From Trichobilharzia regenti (Eukaryota; Platyhelminthes; Trematoda; Strigeidida; Schistosomatidae), in the NCBI GenBank assembly GCA_944472135.2, contig OX235263.1, positions 3,207,517-3,271,516 of the forward strand: DNA of 64,000 nt. The letters are read 5' to 3'. Positions 31,995 to 43,692 of this stretch are shown piece after piece; the first letter of the stretch is position 1; each line of letters starts with the position of its first letter. The translations under genes and the position numbers were made by a program. The notes beneath the pieces are model-generated. The model was not told the DNA's origin and ran no database searches. It worked only from the letters and a program-made list of their open reading frames with translations.

Positions 31995-34900
31995 GATATT
32001 ATGTCTGTCTGGATTCAACATAGAACTTGTCACCAAAGTGCAGCAGTTCGAGTTGCCACGTTCCAAATAGCACACAAAGGTAGACAAGAAGATGAGTGAA
32101 GAGAATCAATAGAGTTTGACAAGTATAAGAGTGAAACAGAATGGGTAATAGTAGAAAGGAATATGAAAGATTACAGAGACTGAATACATCTGCGCCATTG
32201 ACAACGATTTTGAGCCATGTCACCTATTGTCTCCAGCCATTGATTCCTAGAGTCCCGAGGGCCCCAACCCGGAAGTCTGCATCTCCCTACCTGACTGAGT
32301 TTAACTGTCAAGGATTTCATGGATTGATGCCATGTTTTTGTTTGGCCACCACTTACTCTTTTCCAACCTGAACCTATATCAGCTAGCAATGCCCGTCGGG
32401 GGAGGCGGTGGTTAGGCATGCGCAGCACGTGACCTAGCCATCTTAGTCTATGTAACTTTATAGCCTCGTCGATTGATTTTACCTATTTACCCAACACTCT
32501 ACGCCTAACGTCAACATTACTTACCTTATTAAACCACCTAACGTGAGACAGAGATCGCAGACATCTACGATCGAAAGCAGTCAACCTTTTCATGTCTTCA
32601 ACGCGTATTGGCCATGTTTCAGAGCCATAGAGAAGGACGGAGCGAACTGATGAGCAGTACACACGTCCCTTGGTTGATAACCGGATGTCACGCTTACGCC
32701 AGAGATGGTGTAAGTCAGCGAAAGCAGCTCGAGCTTTTCGGATCCGTGCTGAGATTTAATCGCCAATCAGTCCGTTGGTGCTAATACAACTTCCCAAATA
32801 GGTGAAGTGTTCAACATGTTCTATCACTTCACTCCCTATCACTAAGTTAGGGGTTGACGTGGTCCAGTCCTGTAGCAGCATCTTACATTTTGCAGGGGCG
32901 AATCGCATGCCGAACATACGAAGATTGCTGCCCAAGGTGTTCAGAAGACTGTGCATTTTGTCAGCATCCTCCCCTAACAGGACTATGTCATCTGCATATT
33001 CTAAGTCCATAAGACTATTCCCTGGTAACAAGTCGATTCCTAAGTCATTACGTTCAGTTAAGGATACTTCCGTCAGCATATCTATGATGAAGTTAAACAG
33101 AAATGGGGAAAGTGGACAACCCTGTCGGACACCACTGTTTGTTACCAATTCAGATGACAATACCCCATAAGCCCTCACACGACTACGTGAATTTGAACGT
33201 GAGTTTGCCTCGTTTCAAATTACTGATAGCTTTTGTCACCTCACTTACAGAGGGTGGACCAGTGTCTTTATCGCATTCGTGTGTGTGCTGGATGTTGGGG
33301 AGGTTCAGTGTGGCTGTAGGCAAGTTAAATTGTCCCTCAAAGTGTCCCTTCCAGCGTTCAAGGCGTCTATCCTGAGAGCTAATTAAGGAGCCATTTTTCT
33401 CAGAAGTAGTCTCACTTATGATTTGCCTTCTCCCACCCGTTTCCCTGATGAGTCTAAAGAGTTGCCTAGTGTTGCCTATCGCCGATGCGTTTTCCATCTC
33501 TTTTGCCTTTGTCAGCCACCACTGTTCACGGTCCTTGCGGAGACTTTTCGTAAGTTTCCTTTTGTGCAGCTTTCGCTCCTCATTGAATTCGGAGCTCGCC
33601 GGAATAAGTCTTCTAGCACCTATCAGTTCAGATGAGGCAGTCGAAATCCAGTGGTTTTGACTCACCTTTGGGTTTGCCTTATTCACAGCTTTTACAGCTG
33701 TATCTATAGCTGACTGAATATTCTTCCAGGCATCTTCAGGGTGAGCACAGCTGTCGAACTCAGATATGCGTTTAGCTAGTTCTTCCTCAAATAGGGATTT
33801 AGTTTCCTGATCGAGCTGGGGACGTGATGGTTTTACCGCCAGCTGTTTCCTACGTCCGTTCAGTCGTAAGCCCACCCGAGCGCGGACCAGTGCATGGTCG
33901 GTATCTACACATGTGTTCCAGAAGGACCGACCCACGCCAACGATAGCTTATTGCTATGTGGTCTATTTGTCTCCAGCGTTGGTTTGATGATGGGGGTCGC
34001 CAGGTTAAACAGTGTCTCTCCTTGTGTTTAAAGTTAGTGCTTACGAGAAACAAATGATTATCTGAACAGAACTGTAGGAGACGGTCACCGTTGTCGGTTC
34101 GCTGGCACGGGACTCCATAGGTGCCACCGATAACCTTCTCAGATTGACACAATTTCCCTACTTGAGCATTGAAGTCACCAGCTAGAACGACTATGTCTGA
34201 GCGTTTAGCCTTTCGCACCAAACTAGACAGCTTTTGGTAGAACTCATCCGTCGTTTCATCTGAACTGCAGTCAGTGGGGGTGTAGGCGGAGATTACGAAA
34301 AGGCATCGGCGAGTAGTGCAGTCTTTTCTCCTTTTTATTTACCCATTCAGACGGACAGCACACATTCGGCTATCTACTGGGATCCAGTCAAGCAATGTCT
34401 TTTCTGCCCTAGTAGTCAAAGCTATCCCTACGCCAGCTAATCCTCGTGAACTGGCTGTGGCATCTCCTGACACCCTCAAGGTGAATTTTGAAGATTCATC
34501 CTGTTGGCCAGGTGGGGTTAGGTGAATAACCACACTTGGGTCTTGTATGCGTGTTTCTGAAACACAGCATACATCAATGGCTCGGGATGCCAGGGTCTTA
34601 GCTAGTGATGCTTGTTGTCCTATTTGGTAAAGTGTCTCAACATTAAATGCTCCTATATGAAATTGGTGGCGTGGCTTTAGGAGACTATCGGTGGTGGTTT
34701 TTTGGCTTCCGTCATTTTTAGTGGACACAGAGTGAAGAGGGAGTGAGGAGCCATCAGGTAGAGGAGTTGCATCAATGGGAGGAAGGCAAGGTAATAGAGA
34801 TGAAGATGAAGACAAGGATAAGTGAGGATTAGAGAGGTTTTGTGTGCATTTCGGATTGTGAGGGCGTTTGTTACTTCCCCGCTGCCCACACCGTGGAAGT

Positions 34901-35335
34901 TGGTTGCGTGACCGCAGAGCCCAGGGGACAACTGCTTGAGGCTGGTCACATGCGGCCTGTTTTTGTTTGTTCTCTTTTGTTTGGTGTGTCTCAGTAGCAT
35001 ACTTATCACTCCTGCCCTGTGACACGGCAGCAGGAAGCGCGGTCGTTGTTAATCTGGGCCACGGCCGATCCGGCATGAAATTTTCTGAATTTGTTTGAAT
35101 CATGGTATTGGATGGGGTAGCTGCTTTTTGTTTAACCGCTATCCAAACAACCTGCCTGGCATGGTAGAACCTCAAGAGACATAAGCCTCAGCCAGTATAG
35201 CTTGATTAGGTCATTGTGGTGTTCAAGCCCGACCACCACGTCAAGGTAGCAGCTTTCGGTCGGGTGTGCGCATGTGAGTATGTTTCGTGCAGTGCTGCAG
35301 TGTTGAAGTGATATCTGCAGGGGAGTGCATTGGTC
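31995..35335 (-). mobile_element. SR2-like RTE element, copy 3 (internally deleted)
   Basis: Same orientation and flanks as copy 1. Endonuclease in frames 35,175-34,339 and 34,221-33,850, linker in 33,935-33,183, palm domain with EYADDIVLLG in 33,178-32,756, C-terminal part to 32,171. About 487 bp of RT fingers are deleted at about 33,195, joining NLKRGK directly to the RVRAYG region. It shares with copy 2, against copy 1, the stop in the endonuclease near RLNG and the GENAS-type substitutions in the linker, so copies 2 and 3 are closest. Confidence 0.85.
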
Positions 35336-35362
35336 GGCGACCATACCACGTTGAAAGAACCA
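35336..35362 (+). rRNA. 5S rRNA fragment, 5' end (pseudogene)
   Basis: Same as 10,174-10,200: 5S 5' end cut by the BEL/Pao 3' LTR. Confidence 0.65.
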
Positions 35363-38300
35363 TGTCAGCCACCTCTTGTAAACCGTTAATGCCCAGCTCT
35401 TGCTACATTGGGCCTCACGCTGTTCCTCGAAGCTTCTCAGAAACGCTTATTAATAACGGACGCAAAAACCAGAACACAGATTGGTGACTCGAGAATTCTT
35501 TATTCTAGCACCAACATATAGCCAACTTTACAGCTAAGGTCTATGGACAAGTATTACAATAATAAATCACGATATTACTTCTGACGGTTTTGTCCTGACT
35601 TCTTTCTGAACAGCGACCGATGAGACGATGACTGGCTGATTGATGCCTCCGCGAAAATTGGGGATGTTGGGTTTGAGCAAACAACCATGAATTGATCATT
35701 CAATCTTCAACTCCATTGACACTCCCCGGCAAAAAGCGGATCCATCCCTTTTTTCCATCACGACCAATACACGTTGACTAGGATGCCATTGTGAGAACCT
35801 GGGTCACACGGACAGAGCTGAAATAGAAAACAAACAGAAAAGCCAACACACCACAAGCATACCCACAGCACAATCTCACACATCGATGACGACCTACACT
35901 TTCGAATTAAAGGCATCTTATTGATATCTTGCAACACAATCGCCACTTGCTAGAATGACTCTTGCAGAATTCAACGTGACCATGGCACCACTTCATGATA
36001 CTCCACGCACGTCCTCGTATCTACTCACTACCAATTACCACTGCAATCGCTTGTCACTCATTCTGCCTCAGTTCTAGTAACGGTGACGTATGCAAGCCTC
36101 AGTCATCTACACTCCCGCTCCCCAGCGTGTGGGACCACAACTACTCATTATCTCCGTATGCATATCATTCTCAGCAATAGCCTCCCCGGCGTATACGCCC
36201 CATCTGCTGTCCTTAACATCAATCAATTCATTCATGGATGTAGAAGACTCGAAACAACTTCAGAAGTAATCACGACGAAAATTTTAACAAAATTATGCAA
36301 TAAAAACAAGATACGAAAACAACAAGTAAACGCAATGAATCCAAAAAACACAAATTGATATGACACACCACACATATATACAAACTGTACACAAAAACTC
36401 GCGGATCACATCTTGATGGAATTCCTTCGAAGAATCGCAGGACTTACACCAGTACGCCTACAACGCTTCTCAGGTTGACGATTGTAATTTGTGGAATGTA
36501 CGGACACAAACAAGATTAACCAACAATTACATCAATTGGAACTCACACAATTATTTAACACAAACATATGTACAATCAAAACATCAAATGTTGTGGATTC
36601 TGCCATGACGAGCTACACTTGAAGAACTGTAGGACTTACAGCAGTACGCCTACATTCCTTCTCAGGTTGATGATCCAAGTGGAAGCCGTCCGGACACAAA
36701 CAGAATTACTAACAACTAGATGACAGATGATATCAATTCAGTATATACAATATGAACTTATGTACAAAATCACACACCAAGCACATTGGACTGCTCATTG
36801 ATGCGCTACCCTTTGAAGAATTGTAGGACTTACAGCAGTACGCCTACAACCCTTCTCAGGTTGACGCCCTAGGTTGGAAAATCGTCGCAGAGTTCATTTG
36901 CTGACTTCCTTCTATCGTCGATATCCTCAAGTCTGAACGGTAACACGCCCATGTCATTGTATCGTAGAATATAGATGACGAACAAACACAAGACATATCT
37001 GATCAACCAAGCGTAGAAACAGAGTAATTTACACCAGAGATAATAGCAGTCAAATAGTAGCTTGAAACTAGAAATGCCTTTATTCATGCAAGTCAATTTA
37101 ACAATTACCTTCTCGTACACACTTTGCTTATTCTCACTAAACTGAGCGATATCTTTCGTCTTTTCAAATGTACCAATACTATCATAGTCATTGCACAAGA
37201 TACTTGAGTTGATGGGCGACTGTTTCATTGCGGATGACAACACCAACGACAACTGATTGATACCAGTTGATGAACTTAGCGGTGGATCAGAAGCTGTTGT
37301 AGCTCGGCTTTCAGAAATTTGTCTAACTGCAAGACTACCACCACTACTGTCCTATACTATCAGCTCCGGTTTAGCACTCGCATCTGATGACAGGTGGGCT
37401 ACACGCTGATCAATTACACTGACGGTCTGACAAGTATGCATGTCTTCTGCAACTGCATCTGCATTTAATTCTACTTCACGTTCAGGTTGTACAGAACCTT
37501 TGTTCAACTCAGTAGAAGTAGGCATTCCTCTCATCTCATCATGATAAACCAAAGACAAATGAAAAAAATCATGATCATTATTACGAATATTCACTTTACC
37601 GTCAATTTCATCATTTTCAAACTCTTTATTAACAGAAGTAGACACTTTTAGTTCTTCCTCACAAATCCCTAAAGGTTTTATATCTTCACTCTGACTAGTA
37701 ATACCTTGTAAACTTATGGGGTCAGAACTGCACTATAAAACAGTAACTCTATTCTATGACACTCTATTCAACAATGGCTTACTAGATGCAACTACAGGCT
37801 TCTTCGCCGCGCCATTATCGTCACAGAATTCGGAGTCAGACCTGGATTTGACATTTAGCTTATCACTAAACTTGCTCACTGATTCACAGTTCACCTTTGT
37901 ATGAACTTCTTGCAAACGTGTAAAACGCAACCGTGTTTGTCTTGCATCTTGTAACTTATCTGTTGAGGATGTACCACGAAACCTGTTACACTCACTAGGT
38001 CTATATGCATTACTAGACATCATGGAGCCTTCTCGATATCCACCTATCTGAGACCCTTTCGTCATGAATGATCGCGTTTTGCTCTCAGACTGCTCTATTC
38101 TAGGGGTGAGATGCAATAGACTGGCAAACTTGCTGATTGATTGACTGACACTATCGTTTACCAATTTCAGAATATCATCAAACTTTGGCTCGATACCTTC
38201 ATCCTCTATACGGGAGCTTATCTTCACCCACTTCCTTTGCAGTCGAGTAGGTAGGCGTCTCGCTATTACTTCTAGGATAAAACTCAAGTTGAGGTTACTC

Positions 38301-38450
38301 ATGCAATTCATCGAAACCAATGCATTCGTGTAAGTCAACAGATTATCCAAAACTCAGTAAGTGCCTTGGAGTCATCTTGTAGTTGACTACCGTTACTTTT
38401 GACAGCTTCGAATACGTTCTTTGCAATCATTGAAAGTCTTCCAAACCTTT
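35363..38450 (-). mobile_element. BEL/Pao-like element, copy 3 (5' truncated, gag only)
   Basis: 3' LTR 35,363-35,721, 3' region, three hairpin repeats (36,428, 36,621, 36,814), gag frames 37,252-36,869, 37,645-37,352 and 38,350-37,754. It lacks the CR1-like insertion of copy 1, so it shows the pre-insertion state. A 1-nt deletion near 38,350 splits gag. It switches to a Penelope GIY-YIG fragment at 38,451. Confidence 0.75.
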
Positions 38451-38646
38451 GAATTAGTATGCTCTGTAGTATGTTCTGTATCCACAAGATGAGACAGAAT
38501 AGGACTACGAATGGATTTTGGTTGGCCTTTGTTGGACGACGCAGGGTGATGTTCGGAAATTCGACGAGAAACAAGCCTAATTGTATGGCCTATATAACTG
38601 GCTCCACAGGATATGTTAAATTGGTAGATACACATGGATGAGGCGA
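38451..38646 (-). pseudogene. Penelope-like GIY-YIG endonuclease fragment, copy 2
   Basis: Same sequence and junction as 14,460-14,655 (CIYQFNISCGASYIGHT on the minus strand). Confidence 0.75.
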
Positions 38647-38961
38647 ATATCACTTCAACACTGCACCACTGCACAAAACATACCCACATGCACACACATA
38701 CTATCATCACTCACAGATACACACAAACACACTTCAACAGCACAACAACTTAATCTACTCATACTACTCATTCGGCCTGACTACTCACCCATTCACTATC
38801 TCACTCAACAATCACTTACACTCTCAATGACCCACTCACTAACTCTCAATCTGTCTCTCACTCTGTCTCGATGACTGACTGACACACTCACTCCCCGACC
38901 GAATCGACGTCACGCTGACTGGCTCAACGACTGTCTGAATCACTGACTGACTCATTGACTG

Positions 38962-39129
38962 AATTTTCAAGTATTGGTTTTGTAGGGATTTTGTTTGATT
39001 GCATGGGGGATTTAATCATGAGCTGACATCAGTTAGAGAACCAGACTGGACAGCTGTTTCGTCCTAGTTTGGGACTCTTCAGCAGTATGCAATCAAACAA
39101 AATCCCTACAAAACCAATACTTGAAAATT
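38962..39129 (-). repeat. 43-bp inverted repeat with hammerhead SINE piece, copy 2
   Basis: Exact counterpart of 14,971-15,138. Its minus-strand hammerhead core lies at 39,049-39,082. Confidence 0.8.
39043..39089 (-). ncRNA. Hammerhead ribozyme, Sm-alpha type
   Basis: Same core as 15,052-15,098: CTGAAGA, GTCC/GGAC stem II, GAAA, GTC cleavage triplet. Confidence 0.8.
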
Positions 39130-39295
39130 AATCTGATGCTCACTAGTGACTGGCCCTATTCAGTCAGTTAACCTGGGGTTCTACTGGGAAGCCGTGACCA
39201 GTAGGGTACAGCAGGTTGAAGATGAGGCAGTAACTTATCGAAGAAGACATTGTGAAGTGGTCGCGCTAAGTTAGAATTCAAGGACCATTGGATCG

Positions 39296-39461
39296 ATTCC
39301 CAGTGGCTCATTGGTCTACGAGCTCGCCTTGTAACCAGAAGGTCCTGGGTTCGAATCCCGGTGGGTGCGTACTGCTGAAGAGTCCCAAACTAGGATGAAA
39401 CTGCTGTCCAGTACTCCCAGGTTTTCCAGTGGTTCTCTAAATGATGTCAGCTCATGATTAA
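39296..39461 (+). mobile_element. Sm-alpha-like SINE, copy 2
   Basis: Counterpart of 15,305-15,470, with the same B box GGTTCGAATCC and hammerhead. Confidence 0.7.
39363..39420 (+). ncRNA. Hammerhead ribozyme, Sm-alpha type
   Basis: Same as 15,372-15,429; box 1 CTGAAGA at 39,375-39,381. Confidence 0.8.
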
Positions 39462-40132
39462 ATCCTCCATGCAATCATTGACTGAATGACTGTTTGTGTT
39501 TTTCAGTGTGAACTCGTGCATACGTGTATTGCTATGCATGTGTTAGCTGGTGCAGTGTGTTGATAGCCAGCCAGTTGGAGAAGGTTTTCGTGAGGATGGG
39601 TAGAGTGGGTGAAATCGTGTGTGGATGGGTATAAAGGTGGTTGGTTAATTGGTGGGAAATGTGGGTGGTAAAATGGGAAAGAGTGGGTGAAGTAGGTACA
39701 GTGGGTACTCTATGATGCATTTGAGCCGTGTTTTGGCGACGTGTCAACCGATCAAAATTTCCCATTTCACCCATGATTTCGCCTATTCACGCATGTGTAT
39801 TCCCCACTGGCTCGTATCAATCTGATCGAGGATTCAGTGTGTTCGAGTGAGTGACATAGTGATATGTGCATCTGACTCAATGTCTGTGTCTGTCTGTGTT
39901 TGTGTTTGTGTGCGTTAGTGTGTGTGTGTGCGTGATTGTGTGTTCGTCGGTGTCAGAATCTTGGTTGGTGTTGAAATGAGTCAGTGAGTGAGTGATTGGG
40001 TGTGTGATGATGACTGTGGGATGAGGGATTCCTCTAGTGTGAATGTGAGTGTTTGTGTGTGGCAGTCGGTGGATGGGTGATTGGATGGTCATATGTGAGT
40101 TTTGGAAATAATGTGTGATTGTGTGGAGTATG

Positions 40133-40229
40133 AAAAGCCGGGAACACCCGGTATTCCCAGGCGGTCACCCATGCAAGTACTAACCGGGCCCAACGTTGCT
40201 TAACATTGGTGATCGGACGAGAACCGGTG
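40133..40229 (-). rRNA. 5S rRNA fragment, 3' three-quarters (pseudogene)
   Basis: Same as 16,142-16,238. Directly followed by the plus-strand BEL/Pao 5' LTR. Confidence 0.8.
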
Positions 40230-42801
40230 TGTCAATGTAGTTGAAGATTGAACGATCAATTCATGGTTGTTTGCTCAAACCCAACTTCCCCAATTTTCGC
40301 GGAGGCATCAATCAGCCAGTCATCGTCTCATCGGTCGCTGTTCAGAAAGAAGTCAGGACAAAACCGTCAGAAGTAATATCGTGATTTATTATTGTAATAC
40401 TTGTTCATAGACCTTAGTTGTAAAGTTGGCTATATGTTGGTGCTAGAATAAAGAATTCTCGAGTCACCAATCTGTGTTCTGGTTTTTGCGTCCGTTATTA
40501 ATAAGCGTTTCTGAGAAGCTTCGAGGAACAGCGTGAGGCCCAATGTAGCAAGAGCTGGGCATTAACGGTTTACAAGAGGTGGCTGACAGTTTCTGACGGA
40601 TTAGGACAGTTAGTGGCAGTTTGGATAGTCACCGCTCATCTTCCCTGGTGCCGGCCAAGTCTTCTTTGAAAAATCAATATCTGGAAGTTTTTCGGAATTG
40701 GGTCAAGTTCAACAGTGCCTGGGTCAAAGAAGGGACATAGCGTCTTGGATGCGAACAGGGAAGTAAGTCATGTTGACTTGTCTGTTAATTGTAACGACGT
40801 GTCTGATGTTAAACATGATATGGTTGATGTTATTGTTTCACCGTTCAGGGATAATAGGAACATCAAACTCCTTAAATTTGAACCACGGTGTTTACAGTTT
40901 TTACAGTATTTACAGTTTGTAAGAGAGTTTGAAATCATGTTAATTAGTTTTTTATTAAACAATGAAATGAAGTTGATATATTTGATGAGGTACTGCAATG
41001 GAGTTGCTTCAAGAGCTATACAGTGCTGTAAGTTAATGCCCTCCAATGAGGGATACGCTTAGGCTATGAGCATATTACTTCAAAGGTTTGGAAGACTTTC
41101 AATGATTGCAAAGAACGTATTCGAAGCTGTCAAAGGTAACGGTAGTCAACTACAAGATGACTCCAAGGCACTTACTGAGTTTTTGGATAATCTGTTGACT
41201 TACACGAATGCATTGGTTTCGATGAATTGCATGAGTAACCTCAACTTGAGTTTTATCCTAGAAGTAATAGCGAGACGCCTACCTACTCGACTGCAAAGGA
41301 AGTGGGTGAAGATAAGCTCCCGTATAGAGGATGAAGGTATCGAGCCAAAGTTTGATGATATTCTGAAATTGGTAAACGATAGTGTCAGTCAATCAATCAG
41401 CAAGTTTGCCAGTCTATTGCATCTCACCCCTAGAATAGAGCAGTCTGAGAGCAAAACGCGATCATTCATGACGAAAGGGTCTCAGATAGGTGGATATCGA
41501 GAAGGCTCCATGATGTCTAGTAATGCATATAGACCTAGTGAGTGTAACAGGTTTCGTGGTACATCCTCAACAGATAAGTTACAAGATGCAAGACAAACAC
41601 GGTTGCGTTTTACACGTTTGCAAGAAGTTCATACAAAGGTGAACTGTGAATCAGTGAGCAAGTTTAGTGATAAGCTAAATGTCAAATCCAGGTCTGACTC
41701 CGAATTCTGTGACGATAATGGCGCGGCGAAGAAGCCTGTAGCTGCATCTAGTAAGCCATTGTTGAATAGAGTGTCATAGAATAGAGTTACTGTTTTATAG
41801 TGCAGTTCTGACCCCATAAGTTTACAAGGTATTACTAGTCAGAGTGAAGATATAAAACCTTTAGGGATTTGTGAGGAAGAACTAAAAGTGTCTACTTCTG
41901 TTAATAAAGAGTTTGAAAATGATGAAATTGACGGTAAAGTGAATATTCGTAATAATGATCATGATCATTTGTCTTTGGTTTATCATGATGAGATGAGAGG
42001 AATGCCTACTTCTACTGAGTTGAACAAAGGTTCTGTACAACCTGAACGTGAAGTAGAATTAAATGCAGATGCAGTTGCAGAAGACATGCATACTTGTCAG
42101 ACCGTCAGTGTAATTGATCAGCGTGTAGCCCACCTGTCATCAGATGCGAGTGCTAAACCGGAGCTGATAGTATAGGACAGTAGTGGTGGTAGTCTTGCAG
42201 TTAGACAAATTTCTGAAAGCCGAGCTACAACAGCTTCTGATCCACCGCTAAGTTCATCAACTGGTATCAATCAGTTGTCGTTGGTGTTGTCATCCGCAAT
42301 GAAACAGTCGCCCATCAACTCAAGTATCTTGTGCAATGACTATGATAGTATTGGTACATTTGAAAAGACGAAAGATATCGCTCAGTTTAGTGAGAATAAG
42401 CAAAGTGTGTACGAGAAGGTAATTGTTAAATTGACTTGCATGAATAAAGGCATTTCTAGTTTCAAGCTACTATTTGACTGCTATTATCTCTGGTGTAAAT
42501 TACTCTGTTTCTACGCTTGGTTGATCAGATATGTCTTGTGTTTGTTCGTCATCTATATTCTACGATACAATGACATGGGCGTGTTACCGTTCAGACTTGA
42601 GGATATCGACGATAGAAGGAAGTCAGCAAATGAACTCTGCGACGATTTTCCAACCTAGGGCGTCAACCTGAGAAGGGTTGTAGGCGTACTGCTGTAAGTC
42701 CTACAATTCTTCAAAGGGTAGCGCATCAATGAGCAGTCCAATGTGCTTGGTGTGTGATTTTGTATATAAGTTGACGTTGTATATACTGAATTGGTATCAT
42801 C
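40230..42801 (+). mobile_element. BEL/Pao-like element, copy 4 (5' LTR and gag, 3' lost)
   Basis: 5' LTR 40,230-40,588 (359 bp), 126-bp leader, gag frames 40,715-41,062, 41,066-41,779, 41,888-42,175 and 42,275-42,658, then one hairpin repeat at 42,671-42,713. It ends at 42,801 in GGTATCATCT, where a CR1-like element starts. With the 5S 3' part on its left it appears to be the 5' end of the same 5S-site insertion whose 3' end is seen at 35,363. Confidence 0.75.
40715..42658 (+). pseudogene. BEL/Pao-like gag, copy 4
   Basis: Starts MPGSKKGHSVLDANREVSH, the best-supported gag start among the copies. The signature region reads FRDNRNIKLLKFEPRC and then diverges (an LQFLQYLQF expansion) from the DGNPADYLQF of copy 2. 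A stop at 41,061 precedes LLQRFGRLSMIAKNV, and stops at 41,777 and 42,173 separate later frames. The last frame ends in LFVIYILRYNDMG... DDFPT just before the hairpin repeat. Confidence 0.7.
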
Positions 42802-43692
42802 TAAATAAATAAATAAATAAATAAATTTATTCTCATGCAGTACATGAGGGACGCCAGTTTACAGGCATCATCAAATTGTTACAGAAATAGGACCATATTA
42901 TTCAGTCACAATTTACAGTCGATATCAGAATATGTTTAACATGTACACTGGAGATTATACATACACTTGATAAATGTTAATCGCAATAGTATAAAACATC
43001 CTTTTCACTTATGTACAATCGTTTCTGTGCATAGTTGGAAAAATCCGCTAGATTGTCAGTGAGTGCAACACATCAGGAAATACAGAAGTATTGTCTTCGC
43101 ATTAACAAAAAAACCAGGTCTTTGGTGGATGGGTTATAAGTGCCTGGGAAAAAAATAAAGCTTGAAGTCAGTTTTCATACATAATTTTGTTGTGTACAGA
43201 ATTCTTGAATTATAGTTCATTGTTGTGTTATTTGGAAGTCAGTGATTTGCTTATCTCATTTGATCTGCAATGTCATTGTCGGGAGCAAAATACATAGGCT
43301 TTGGACGCATTAATTAATGGATTTCTACTGCTTGTGGGTATTTACTTCTCATGAGGAGGGTTTTTGAATTTTAGTTGTTCCGACAGGAGTTGTGGATATT
43401 AACTGCTCAGCAACATTACGGATATAAGTTCATCACATTATCTTAGGAAAGTTGAGTTGTGGTTGGTGAGGTATATAAGATGCCCGACGAGCGTACATCT
43501 GTCCATGTGATGTTGTGGTGAATTATATCTTTTTCACGTTGTCGGTTTATGTCCATTTTATTCCACTTATTGTGTTGGGTAGAAGTTTTACAAACGAAAC
43601 TTCTTGTCTTTTTGAGGGTAAGTATCTTAATCGTTAATGTTTTATCTAAAATTATAAATATAGGCAAAAAACAACAGGTGTAGTATTTAAGC
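42802..43692 (-). other. CR1-like 3' UTR
   Basis: Non-coding, with TATTGTCTTCGCATTAAC and AAATAAAGCTTGAAGTCA blocks also found in the 3' UTRs at 12,198 and 29,640-29,890, and the terminal ACATGAGGGACGCCAGTTTA block. Confidence 0.7.

Larger units (their letters stand above)
31853..40588. repeat. Direct third copy of 6,211-16,597
   Basis: Colinear with 6,211-16,597 except for a 487-bp RT deletion in SR2 and absence of the 1.17-kb CR1-like piece. The stretch 14,460-16,238 against 38,451-40,229 keeps a constant offset of 23,991 with very few substitutions, so the copying is recent. Confidence 0.85.
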
